This document shows positions 23,575-31,501 of a stretch of 64,000 bases of DNA, one piece after another. The notes beneath the pieces are model-generated. The model searched no databases, was not told where the DNA came from, and saw only the letters and a list, made by a program, of their open reading frames with translations. A program made the translations under genes and the position numbers. Position 1 is the stretch's first letter; the number at the start of each line of letters is the position of its first letter. The DNA comes from a virus, in the IMG/VR virus record IMGVR_UViG_3300025070_000022, positions 1-64,000 of that record. One strand, given 5' to 3'.

Positions 23575-23773
23575 ACTGACATTCGTAGGAGAGATACCTA
23601 GAAACAGCGAAGACTCGATAAGAGTCTACCAAGGACAGTATTGGAAGATTGATGTAATAGATTGTCGTTGGTATAACAATGATAAACCTACTAGAAAGGG
23701 AATACGAATGAACAAAGAGGAAGCCTTACTTCTATATCATATGCTAGGAGAAATATTGGAGGAAGACAAATGA
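23567..23773 (+). CDS. PC4-like single-stranded-DNA-binding protein
   Basis: 68 aa from TTG 23567. IRVYQGQYWKIDVIDCRWYN then PTRKGIRMNKEEALLLYHML matches the PC4/p15 core, in which a strand with D-I-R is followed by P-T-K-K-G-I-x-L and a helix. PC4 proteins dimerise, bind ssDNA and act in transcription or replication. Coupled to neighbours by short overlaps. Confidence 0.6.
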   Translation: MSELTFVGEIPRNSEDSIRVYQGQYWKIDVIDCRWYNNDKPTRKGIRMNKEEALLLYHMLGEILEEDK

Positions 23774-24129
23774 GAACACTAAAAAATAGAGCAAGACAAA
23801 AAAACTTCGTAAGTTGGTGCAAGACTGTTGAATCATCAGCAGAACTGCCCTCTCAAGAGAGAGCCGCCTTCGTAGACTCTTGGCCTACAGTTGCTAACAC
23901 AAATGATTTGATACGAGGGGCTTTTGTTTCCCACTGGAGTTTAATTTTAGGCGGAGAGATAAACCACATAGCACTGCCTGTCACCATCGGAACGCTAACT
24001 TTTATGCAATACGCCGCAGACCAACAGGGACTTAACGACTTATCACAAACAATCAATACCATGATTGCCAACATACCTAGAATACACAACAAGATTCTTT
24101 CGGATGGGGAAGATAATGAAGAAGAGTGA
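23770..24129 (+). CDS. Hypothetical protein, 119 aa
   Basis: Begins MRTLKNRARQKNFVSWC; helical with an acidic EDNEEE tail that serves as the purine-rich region before the next ATG. No family recognised. Confidence 0.6.
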   Translation: MRTLKNRARQKNFVSWCKTVESSAELPSQERAAFVDSWPTVANTNDLIRGAFVSHWSLILGGEINHIALPVTIGTLTFMQYAADQQGLNDLSQTINTMIANIPRIHNKILSDGEDNEEE

Positions 24130-24361
24130 GTGGGTTGAACTAGCAAGTTATCTTTGGTTTCTTAAAAAAATGAAACAGGGAAGACACGAACACATTGAGG
24201 AATTAATAAAACTCGTAAATGCTAGAATATTTACTGCTGGAATAGAAGAAGTAAGGGTGGAAGATAATGACGATGAGCCACCTAGCAAGACTTTGCGAAA
24301 CGATGCAGAAAAAAACATCAGCACAACAGACTCGTCTAATTCTTCAAGCGTTTGGTTCTAA
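24116..24361 (+). CDS. Hypothetical protein, 81 aa
   Basis: Start at ATG 24116 (MKKSEWVELASYLWFL) just before the upstream stop. A helix pair precedes a polar Ser/Asn tail. The last 95 bases overlap the ligase-like gene, an unusually long overlap for this genome. Confidence 0.5.
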   Translation: MKKSEWVELASYLWFLKKMKQGRHEHIEELIKLVNARIFTAGIEEVRVEDNDDEPPSKTLRNDAEKNISTTDSSNSSSVWF

Positions 24362-25772
24362 GCACATTCAACCACTACAACTTTTAAAGATACTAACTCT
24401 AGATTTAGAAAGTTCTAATATTGGTAAGCACAAAACAAAGAAGTGGATTTGTGAACACTTTGGTATATTTATAGAAGAGTTGGAAATATACGGAGATGAT
24501 TTGGGAAGAGCCGTATTCAATCTAGAAAGAGATAAACAGAAGACAGCCGACTATAGCCTAAATATGGTTATGCGACTCTTAGAAATGGATTCTAGACAGA
24601 AAGGTTCCTTTGAATTATTCTCCGAAGTTCTAGAAAGCCTATCTTCTATTGAAAGAAAATGGTTCATTTCTTTTTGGGTTAGAGAGCCTAAACTAAAGAT
24701 GGACAGAAAAAGAATCGTAGTCAATACCCTAAGCAAGTATTTTAATTTAGAACGCTCTTTAGTAGAAAAAGATTCCAAGATGCACGAACTAGATACTATG
24801 TATCATGCCTATTCTAATGATAGGAAATTAAGAAATGAATCAACTCATGGGTTGTTCATACCACCTATGTCAGCAAAGTCAAATACTAAGTGGAGCAAGT
24901 ATATACAACCTACTAATTCTATTTGTGAATACAGGTATGGTGGCATAAAAATACAGATTCATAAGAAAAAGAATAATATTATCTTCTTCAACAGAAAGGG
25001 CAAAATACTCACCTTGCCTAAGAGAATTAAGAGTTACATAGCCGACTACCCATCCGACTTCATTTTGGAGGCTGAACTCTATTGTGTAGACTCAGATGAA
25101 AAACCGCTAGACTACTATGAAGTGTTGAAGGTACTTCACAACAACCATGCTCAAACACAGGACTCTCTAAGGTATGTAATATTAGACTGCCTATCAAAGA
25201 ACGGAAGATGTATGATGAATGCGCCCTTCTCGGATAGGCTCAAGGCACTAGAAGAACTACCATGTCCTCCAACTAGGTCGGAAGAAAACGAGCCGTCTAA
25301 GGCGTTCTACAACCAAGCAATTAGTGATGGGTTCGATGGCATCCTCATTAGAGATTTAGATAGTAAGTACTATCCCAATGAAAATAGCGTAGCCGTCGTC
25401 ATACACTCTCCTCCTAGAATAGACTTGAACTTGGTAGTTGTAGGGGCAAAGGTAGATGACAAGAATGGCTTCTCAAGTTTTGAAGTGGCCTGTAGAAAGG
25501 AAAACGGATATGTTTCACTTGGTTATGTTTCTGGACTTTCTACAATAAATCACAAATTACTTTCTAATATGCTAAGGAAGATAGTTTCTTCGTTTAAGAA
25601 TAAAAAGTATTCTTTCTTACCTAGAGTAGTTTTGCATGTGAAAGCAGAAATAATAATGAAAAAGGATGATAAATACTCCCTAAGACTATCTAGAATACAT
25701 GCAATAAGAACTGATAAGTATGCGATAGACTCTAGTACAATTCAAGAAGTTGATGCCATAGGGGGGTTTTAA
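24267..25772 (+). CDS. Degenerate ATP-dependent DNA ligase-like protein
   Basis: 501 aa. A helical N-terminal domain (about 1-195) resembles the DNA-binding domain of archaeal ligases. The nucleotidyltransferase core begins near ICEYRYGGIKIQIH, the position of motif I (E-Y-K-Y-D-G-x-R). Here the nucleophilic lysine is arginine, the Asp is Gly and the Arg is Lys. Motif III is FILEAELY, motif IV is DGFDGILIRDLDS (Lys to Arg), and motif V (W-L-K-x-K) is not recognisable. An OB-like C-terminal part follows. Probably not a normal ligase; perhaps a DNA-end or replisome scaffold. Confidence 0.75.
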   Translation: MTMSHLARLCETMQKKTSAQQTRLILQAFGSKHIQPLQLLKILTLDLESSNIGKHKTKKWICEHFGIFIEELEIYGDDLGRAVFNLERDKQKTADYSLNMVMRLLEMDSRQKGSFELFSEVLESLSSIERKWFISFWVREPKLKMDRKRIVVNTLSKYFNLERSLVEKDSKMHELDTMYHAYSNDRKLRNESTHGLFIPPMSAKSNTKWSKYIQPTNSICEYRYGGIKIQIHKKKNNIIFFNRKGKILTLPKRIKSYIADYPSDFILEAELYCVDSDEKPLDYYEVLKVLHNNHAQTQDSLRYVILDCLSKNGRCMMNAPFSDRLKALEELPCPPTRSEENEPSKAFYNQAISDGFDGILIRDLDSKYYPNENSVAVVIHSPPRIDLNLVVVGAKVDDKNGFSSFEVACRKENGYVSLGYVSGLSTINHKLLSNMLRKIVSSFKNKKYSFLPRVVLHVKAEIIMKKDDKYSLRLSRIHAIRTDKYAIDSSTIQEVDAIGGF

Positions 25773-25793
25773 ATTAATTCTATTGCAGAAGAT

Positions 25794-26096
25794 ATGATTC
25801 GCAGATACGGAGAGGCGACTCAATTCGTATTTGGTTTAGATAAAGAAATGAGGGCTAGAGATGCTTTCTTAATAGGAAAGGTCAACAGTGAAATGATGGA
25901 AAGAAGAGAAATGAAAGCCAAGAGTACTGTCCACTTAGAAGAGATTAGCAATGGGGTTGGCCCCTACGAAGGATATATGGTGCTTACGATAGCAGGAAAT
26001 CAATTAGATTCGGAAGCGTTTATTCTAGCCAATGTAGTTTCAACCATACAGCAGAACTATGAATACATAGGAGCAGTGGTTCGTAGTGCTGAATAA
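25794..26096 (+). CDS. Hypothetical protein, 100 aa
   Basis: Begins MIRRYGEATQFVFGLDKEM; alpha/beta with YMVLTIAGNQLDSEAF. No domain recognised. Follows the ligase-like gene after 21 bases. Confidence 0.55.
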   Translation: MIRRYGEATQFVFGLDKEMRARDAFLIGKVNSEMMERREMKAKSTVHLEEISNGVGPYEGYMVLTIAGNQLDSEAFILANVVSTIQQNYEYIGAVVRSAE

Positions 26097-26502
26097 GAAT
26101 ATCTTAATAGGTATTCTTTTGAGCAAACCTGCTTACAACATAGAATTCTTTAGAAGTCCAAATTCTAGACTAGGTTATAGCATTAGGCCACGCATAGTCA
26201 TAAGAGGAAATCTACCTTTACTCCACCAAATAAATAGAACCCTTTCTCTCTACGGAATAGTTAATTCAGTGAAAGAAGTAGAGAACAAAAAAAGACCAAA
26301 ACCAATACTGGTAATTAGGGGCATTGAAAACAATGCTAAGACAATGGCTCTTATTCCCGAACACCTATTACAATTACAAAATCACATTCAAGAACACAAT
26401 GATGTTGTTCAAATGCTAGTTAGAAAGGAACACCTAACTCTAACTGGTATAGAAAACATAATGAAAATTAGAGGAATTATAAATGGCACTGACTACGATT
26501 GA
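26086..26502 (+). CDS. Basic protein, possible LAGLIDADG-like fold
   Basis: 138 aa from GTG 26086. ILIGILLSKPAYNIEF, then SIRPRIVIRGNLPLLHQI and ILVIRGIENNAKTM show the helix-strand-strand pattern seen in LAGLIDADG-type domains, but the catalytic acid at the end of the first helix is missing (a Lys is there). If related, it would be a DNA-binding derivative. Low certainty. Confidence 0.45.
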   Translation: MLNKNILIGILLSKPAYNIEFFRSPNSRLGYSIRPRIVIRGNLPLLHQINRTLSLYGIVNSVKEVENKKRPKPILVIRGIENNAKTMALIPEHLLQLQNHIQEHNDVVQMLVRKEHLTLTGIENIMKIRGIINGTDYD

Positions 26503-27328
26503 AAACAAGAAACCAACAATAATTGTCGGAAAGGCAGGAACAGGGAAGAGTACTCAAGCAAGACAAATATTGCCTAATGCTATCGTACTTTATGCTGACG
26601 AAATGAATATACGAGATGTTCTTTCCTTTCCTTTAGAACTAGGAATCATAATCGAAGATGTTCATTACAAACCAAAGACCGATGAAATTCTAAATGTCTT
26701 AAGAAAGTATCGAGGTACTATCGTCTTAACAAGCATAAATCAAAAATCAATACCTAATGAAATTAAAAATATGGTTAAGATAAAAAGAGCGGGTAAGATA
26801 AATTATAGACAAGAGCGGTTTGCAGAACTAGCCCCTAGAAGTCAAGAACCTAATAATTTAGAACGAGATGTATTTTCCTTAGTATTGGACTATCTAAGAG
26901 AAAGCGATAGAGAGCAGGTTTTAGAATTGATAGAATTCAATAACCCTCCCGATGTTCAAATAATAAGTTGGTTGGCTGAAAACATTCATCCTAACCGCCT
27001 ACTATTCATAGACACTGTAGTAAAAAGAAGATGGCCTCCCCGCTACTTCAAAGAAATGCTAGCCTATTCTCACAGTGGAAAAACATTCACTAGACCTAGA
27101 ATGCCTCAACGGAGAACCTATTCCAAAGTACCTAGCCTTTGTAGAAGGTTGGGGCTAAAGGGTAGTGATGAAAGGATACTTAGACAACTTCTCAAAGATG
27201 AAGCGTTTTCTAATTTCGCTAAAACCAAATTAAACAATTCCGAGTGTAGACTTTTAGGTTTGGGCGAGAAGAGAAAAAGAAAGCCGAAAAAGAAGACGAC
27301 TAAACGCATATCATTTGGTGAATTCTAA
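26483..27328 (+). CDS. P-loop (AAA+-like) ATPase, 281 aa
   Basis: Walker A VGKAGTGKST lies at residues about 15-24. LGIIIEDVH is a probable Walker B strand (about 54-62) and IVLTSINQ a sensor-1-like strand. The C-terminal half is basic and helical with a Lys/Arg-rich tail. The small ATPase domain and closeness to the RFC small subunit gene raise the possibility of a clamp-loader partner, but helicase-loader or packaging-accessory roles are equally open. Confidence 0.65.
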   Translation: MALTTIENKKPTIIVGKAGTGKSTQARQILPNAIVLYADEMNIRDVLSFPLELGIIIEDVHYKPKTDEILNVLRKYRGTIVLTSINQKSIPNEIKNMVKIKRAGKINYRQERFAELAPRSQEPNNLERDVFSLVLDYLRESDREQVLELIEFNNPPDVQIISWLAENIHPNRLLFIDTVVKRRWPPRYFKEMLAYSHSGKTFTRPRMPQRRTYSKVPSLCRRLGLKGSDERILRQLLKDEAFSNFAKTKLNNSECRLLGLGEKRKRKPKKKTTKRISFGEF

Positions 27329-27516
27329 TGGCTAATGAAGTGGCAATAAGGCACTTGAAAAAGTACCTAAGTAGTGGTTCCAAAACCACAGATGAAATCT
27401 ATAATCATCTAAATAAAAAACTAAAGTGGGGTATCAGCATGCCCGAACTTAGCAAAATGTTACCTAAGTTTGCTAGGTTAATTTCTATAGAAGAAGGCTG
27501 GAGGAATAAAAATTGA
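27328..27516 (+). CDS. Winged-helix-like protein, 62 aa
   Basis: AIRHLKKYLSSGSKTTDEIYNHL shows the helix-turn-helix of the family also seen at 13435, 27513 and 27758. Very short, essentially one DNA-binding domain. Overlaps the upstream stop by one base. Confidence 0.6.
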   Translation: MANEVAIRHLKKYLSSGSKTTDEIYNHLNKKLKWGISMPELSKMLPKFARLISIEEGWRNKN

Positions 27517-27761
27517 AACACATAAGACTAACAAATAAAATAAAGACATATTTAACAGAAAACGGACCAAAGAATACTAGAGAAATACAAGTCCACTGTT
27601 CTAAATTAAAGAATAAAAAGACTGGCTCGAAATCTAATGTAATGTATAATCAAAATATGAATGTGATTGGAAATCTAATGCGAAGAAAATACTTCGTAAA
27701 GGTTGGACATGATAAAAAAGTTGCCTTAGATATTTGGGCAATAAAGGAGGAATACAAATGA
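27513..27761 (+). CDS. Winged-helix-like paralogue, 82 aa
   Basis: Starts at TTG 27513 behind GGAGGAATAAAAA. KHIRLTNKIKTYLTENGPKN and the end VIGNLMRRKYF...DIWAI align with the next gene, indicating tandem duplication. Predicted DNA-binding regulator. Confidence 0.6.
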   Translation: MKHIRLTNKIKTYLTENGPKNTREIQVHCSKLKNKKTGSKSNVMYNQNMNVIGNLMRRKYFVKVGHDKKVALDIWAIKEEYK

Positions 27762-28045
27762 AACACAAAAGACTACAAAATAAAATAATTCAATTACTTG
27801 AGAACGAAGGAAAACCGATGAACACAAAACAAATCGTAGACCATCTATCTACATTGAAGACGACTCAAGTTGTCAAGAATAAGAATACTATTTATCAGTA
27901 CGAATCGGAAACTGCCTTTTGGCAACAACACAAAAGAGTGGTTGGCCAAATAATGAAGAGAAAACAATTTGATAACTTAGGCTATGATAATGAAACTAGA
28001 ACTAGCATTTGGGGATTACGAGGTGTAGCATATGCTATGGACTGA
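27758..28045 (+). CDS. Winged-helix-like paralogue, 95 aa
   Basis: Start at ATG 27758 behind GGAGGAATACAA. Opens KHKRLQNKIIQLLENEG and closes VVGQIMKRKQF...SIWGL, paralogous to the upstream gene. Overlaps the clamp-loader gene by 14 bases. Confidence 0.6.
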   Translation: MKHKRLQNKIIQLLENEGKPMNTKQIVDHLSTLKTTQVVKNKNTIYQYESETAFWQQHKRVVGQIMKRKQFDNLGYDNETRTSIWGLRGVAYAMD

Positions 28046-28937
28046 GAAGTATAGACCAAGTAAATTATCCGATGTACTGGGACAAGAACCATTTGTAATG
28101 GATGCTGAACATTGGGTTCTAGACAGACAATGCCCCAACCTACTGTTGTATGGTAATTCCGGTACTGGAAAAACAGGGGCCGCAGTTGCCCTAGCAAATG
28201 CTATTCTAGGCAAAGATGCAACCTCAAACTTTTTTGAAATTAATGCTTCCGATGATAGAAGATTGGAAACAGTTAGAACTAAAATCAAAAACATTGCACA
28301 AGAGTCTTCGATTGGAGATGTACCCTTTAGAATGATTCTTTTAGATGAGATGGATGGTATGACTACTGATGCTCAAAACGCTCTTAAGCGTTTGATGGAG
28401 CGTTACGAATCTAATATACGATTCATCATTACTTGTAATAATAGGAACAAGATTATCTATGCTTTACAATCTAGATGTGCAAACTACTTCTTCAAAAACC
28501 TCACATTTGAAGTCATTGAAGAAGCAATTGTTAGAATCCTAGAGTCCGAGGGACACCCCGTACCCGAAGAAATAAGGCAGTTCATATACTCCTTCAACGG
28601 TGATATGAGAAGGACACTTACCGAATTACAGGCATCAGTCGCATCCGGCATCCGGCTCAACCTGCAAATCGAAAAAGGCCTCAAAAAGTACGAACAAATT
28701 ACAATGAACATATTGAATAGCAATCCAAACGAAGCACTGAAAAATCTACATAATCTAATCTACGATGGAATCTCTACTAAGGAGATTTGCGTAGGATTAC
28801 ATGATTATATCATTTCTTCCGAGATGGACAGTAAAAAGAAATTGAAATTCCTACGAGTAATTGGTGAAGGAGAATGGCGTTCCCACAACATGACCCCTAA
28901 ATTACTTGTTTCATGGATGGTGGGAAATCTACAATAA
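28032..28937 (+). CDS. rfcS: Replication factor C small subunit (clamp loader)
   Basis: 301 aa. WTEKYRPSKLSDVLGQ is the RFC box; Walker A GNSGTGKT lies at about 41-48; Walker B is ILLDEMDGMT; sensor 1 is FIITCNN; the SRC motif LQSRC supplies the arginine finger. The family opens and loads the sliding clamp on primed DNA. No large subunit is seen, so the virus may use the host's or a homomeric loader. Complete and probably active. Confidence 0.95.
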   Translation: MLWTEKYRPSKLSDVLGQEPFVMDAEHWVLDRQCPNLLLYGNSGTGKTGAAVALANAILGKDATSNFFEINASDDRRLETVRTKIKNIAQESSIGDVPFRMILLDEMDGMTTDAQNALKRLMERYESNIRFIITCNNRNKIIYALQSRCANYFFKNLTFEVIEEAIVRILESEGHPVPEEIRQFIYSFNGDMRRTLTELQASVASGIRLNLQIEKGLKKYEQITMNILNSNPNEALKNLHNLIYDGISTKEICVGLHDYIISSEMDSKKKLKFLRVIGEGEWRSHNMTPKLLVSWMVGNLQ

Positions 28938-28950
28938 GGAGGTAAAAAAA

Positions 28951-30153
28951 ATGCAAAACGAAATAAACAAAGCGGCAGAGAAGTTAGGCATCTCGCAAGA
29001 AGATGCACAACTGAAATTTGAAGAGATATGCAAAGCGAATGGTGTAGAAACCGACTCGACCTTGGCAAAAGGTCTGTGGCGAGCCTACGCTCATCAGCAG
29101 ATAAGCATGAAAAAGAGAACGAACAACAACACCGAGCGTAAATCATTTGGAGATACGGCTTTCGGTTTCTTTGTTTCCCTAGAGGAACCAAGAGATATGA
29201 TGGCTTACAACCGACGAAGAGCGATTGAAGAATGGAAGCGTGATGCTTACAAAGCCTATCAAGAAGGTTTTGTTGCTACTGTTGAAGAAACAGAAGACGG
29301 CAAGTACACTGTAAGTCGAGTGTTCGATGGTGAGGAACAAACTAGAACTCTAGCAGTACTAGCAGACGGAGCAGAGACTCTAGAAGACGGCACTATTGTC
29401 ATTCCCTTAGATGTTACTAAGCGTTATACTAATGGTGGAGAAAACAAGAACTACGGGAAGCCATTGGCCAAAGAACTAATGCGCCGAAGTGGACTCTTCG
29501 TTGGTAAAGTCGGTGACGATTCCGACTACCAATTGTACTACTTCTCTTACAAGAATCAAAACGGTGTTGACTTCCTACCAAGAACCTTTGAGTACATTCA
29601 CATGCCAGTGATTAAGGATAGTAATAGAGAAGGATACATCTACGGATACACTAAGAAGACTTTGGAAGGTTGGGAATACAATGCGGAAATGGACCCCGAA
29701 GGTGACAACCATCGAGAAACTCCAATGACACCCTACAACTTAGTCAGCAGTATCCTAGCAGATAAGGTAGTTTCTCTATCTCTTCTTGATGATAGGCACA
29801 TGGAACAGCGTGACCTGCCATCAGTTGAACGATTTGTGATTACTATGGGTACTGTGTGTAATATGAACATGACTCCTACTTCTAACGGAAATAGAATCTT
29901 GAACATCACTGACCTTAACGCAGACTTCGACTACGACACTGACGGAATGACTACTTGTTGGGTTCCCCAACATATCGAAGTTGACTTTGGTATTGGTTCC
30001 GAAATTGTTGTTGTTGGTCGTACTTCTATGCGAGAAGGTGATGATGGCATGGAGCCTTCTACCATCAACTTGTCTGGACTTCTAGTTACTGAAAGAAAGG
30101 GACAAGTCGTTGAGATTACCGAAGACGAAGAAGAAAACCTTGATTGGTTTTAA
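28951..30153 (+). CDS. Putative SSB/RPA-like protein with acidic tail
   Basis: 400 aa from ATG 28951 (MQNEINKAAEKLG) behind AAGGAGGTAAAAAAA, the strongest ribosome-binding site nearby, suggesting high expression. An N-terminal helical part is followed by strand-rich regions plausible as OB folds (FGFFVSLEE, GLFVGKV, EIVVVGRTS) and an acidic end, EDEEENLDWF. An acidic tail ending in aromatic residues is typical of ssDNA-binding proteins. Position between clamp loader and recombinase fits. Identification is inference. Confidence 0.5.
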   Translation: MQNEINKAAEKLGISQEDAQLKFEEICKANGVETDSTLAKGLWRAYAHQQISMKKRTNNNTERKSFGDTAFGFFVSLEEPRDMMAYNRRRAIEEWKRDAYKAYQEGFVATVEETEDGKYTVSRVFDGEEQTRTLAVLADGAETLEDGTIVIPLDVTKRYTNGGENKNYGKPLAKELMRRSGLFVGKVGDDSDYQLYYFSYKNQNGVDFLPRTFEYIHMPVIKDSNREGYIYGYTKKTLEGWEYNAEMDPEGDNHRETPMTPYNLVSSILADKVVSLSLLDDRHMEQRDLPSVERFVITMGTVCNMNMTPTSNGNRILNITDLNADFDYDTDGMTTCWVPQHIEVDFGIGSEIVVVGRTSMREGDDGMEPSTINLSGLLVTERKGQVVEITEDEEENLDWF

Positions 30154-30176
30154 GTCGGCTAACTAACTCTAATGTG

Positions 30177-30235
30177 CGTGTGCAAGCAAGTTACCATATA
30201 ATGTTGCTCAAATGGGTGCGAAGCCCATTAACACG
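30177..30235 (+). ncRNA. Two-hairpin RNA element B
   Basis: AGCAA/TTGCT with a 14-base loop, a five-base linker, then AATGGG-TGCGAAG-CCCATT (extended stem). Outer CGTGT and ACACG can close a three-way junction. It resembles element A at 13944-13981 and precedes the gene at 30245. Confidence 0.35.
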
Positions 30236-30244
30236 GTGAAAACT

Positions 30245-30499
30245 ATGAATCAATTAACGATAACAGAAAATATGATTAAAACAAGCAGGGCTATTATTTC
30301 CTTTAGAAATATTGCTCACATTTCTTGGAAGTCCGATAGAAAATACAAGGAAGAAATAGACAATGACGAAATATTCTACGATGTTAGAATTTATTCTAAT
30401 TCATCAAAGGCAGACGCTATTCGACAAATGATGAATGAAAAAGAATTTATGAAACTAGCGGCGAACTATACTAATTGGGTGAATGCTAATGAGCGATAA
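30245..30499 (+). CDS. Hypothetical protein, 84 aa, copy A
   Basis: Start at ATG 30245 (MNQLTITENMIKT). The region AIISFRNIAHISWK resembles VCMTDIQFITWK in the next gene, so the two are probably diverged paralogues of a small beta/alpha protein. Function unknown. Confidence 0.6.
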   Translation: MNQLTITENMIKTSRAIISFRNIAHISWKSDRKYKEEIDNDEIFYDVRIYSNSSKADAIRQMMNEKEFMKLAANYTNWVNANER

Positions 30500-30710
30500 T
30501 ATTATTTTTGAAGAAGGTTTTCTTACCAAGGTAAATACTTGGACTGTGTGCATGACTGATATTCAGTTTATCACATGGAAAGAAAACTACGAAACTGGTA
30601 GTTACTTTGTTAAACTCCACATCGGAGATAAGGAAACTAGACTACAACTAGACACAGTAGAAGAAGTAGAACAACTAGTCCAAGAATGGACAACATCAAA
30701 AGGTGAATAA
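30489..30710 (+). CDS. Hypothetical protein, 73 aa, copy B
   Basis: Start at ATG 30489 (MSDNIIFEEGFL), overlapping the previous gene. Same strand-strand-helix plan as its neighbour: FITWKENYE, then YFVKLHIGDK, then a C-terminal helix. Confidence 0.6.
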   Translation: MSDNIIFEEGFLTKVNTWTVCMTDIQFITWKENYETGSYFVKLHIGDKETRLQLDTVEEVEQLVQEWTTSKGE

Positions 30711-30712
30711 AA

Positions 30713-31501
30713 ATGCAAAAAAGAAAAGAAGAACAAACGGAGATTGACATTGACAGTATGAGGGCCAAGATTCTAGCACAGACTAAGATGGCTAAGGACA
30801 CCCCTAGGAGAATGCGACTAGGAATAGAAGGTGATGCTAAGACTGGCAAGAGTGGAATAGCAATGGATACTGATAAGCGAACCTTCTACTTAGATGTAGA
30901 CGATGGCGGAGTACCTACTTGGAAAGCAAACCACGATTCGACTGATAGAATTACTATCTACAATCCGGCTGAATACGGAGAAGATGGAGAACTGCTACCA
31001 TATCAAACACAAGGAAACATTAGGTCTTTCATTGCTCTAGCAAGAGAAGCGGCTAAGACAGAAGATATTCTGTTTGTTTGGGATGGAATTGATACATGGC
31101 TTGAGTACTGTACTCTTTACATGACAGGAATGGAGAATGCTAGAATGCGACCTATGAAGACAGCAAAACAACAAGATTGGTGGCAACGAAACAATCCTTT
31201 TAGACAAGTTCTAAAGGAAGCCAAGGCTATTGACTGTGACCAAATTTACATCACTCATACTAAACCTCCCTTTAGAGATGAAGACCCACAACCAATTTGG
31301 AATAAGTGGGACTCCCATCTTTGGGGAGTAATCCGAACTACCCAAAGAAACACCGTCAAAGGTATGGAATACGAAGCCTATGTTAAAAGTAGTAAGTACT
31401 TCCCTAACCTCTTAAATAAGAGGTTTAGCGTCTTGACTGTTAGCCGAGAAGGTGAGGTTACATGGAAGGGATTGGACTGTGTTAAGAGTGGTGAAATTTG
31501 A
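30713..31501 (+). CDS. RecA-fold ATPase (Sak4/RadA-like)
   Basis: 262 aa. Walker A GDAKTGKS (about 40-47) is followed by TFYLDVDDGG and Walker B-type ILFVWDGIDTW, and later QIYITHTKPP. This short RecA core without extra domains matches Sak4-type single-strand annealing and recombination ATPases of phages. It sits between the putative SSB and the sliding clamp, which fits recombination-coupled replication. Confidence 0.75.
   Translation: MQKRKEEQTEIDIDSMRAKILAQTKMAKDTPRRMRLGIEGDAKTGKSGIAMDTDKRTFYLDVDDGGVPTWKANHDSTDRITIYNPAEYGEDGELLPYQTQGNIRSFIALAREAAKTEDILFVWDGIDTWLEYCTLYMTGMENARMRPMKTAKQQDWWQRNNPFRQVLKEAKAIDCDQIYITHTKPPFRDEDPQPIWNKWDSHLWGVIRTTQRNTVKGMEYEAYVKSSKYFPNLLNKRFSVLTVSREGEVTWKGLDCVKSGEI

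Noticed and set aside
26086-26502. Active LAGLIDADG homing endonuclease
   Set aside because: Pattern is weak, the catalytic acid is not present, and only one motif copy is visible.
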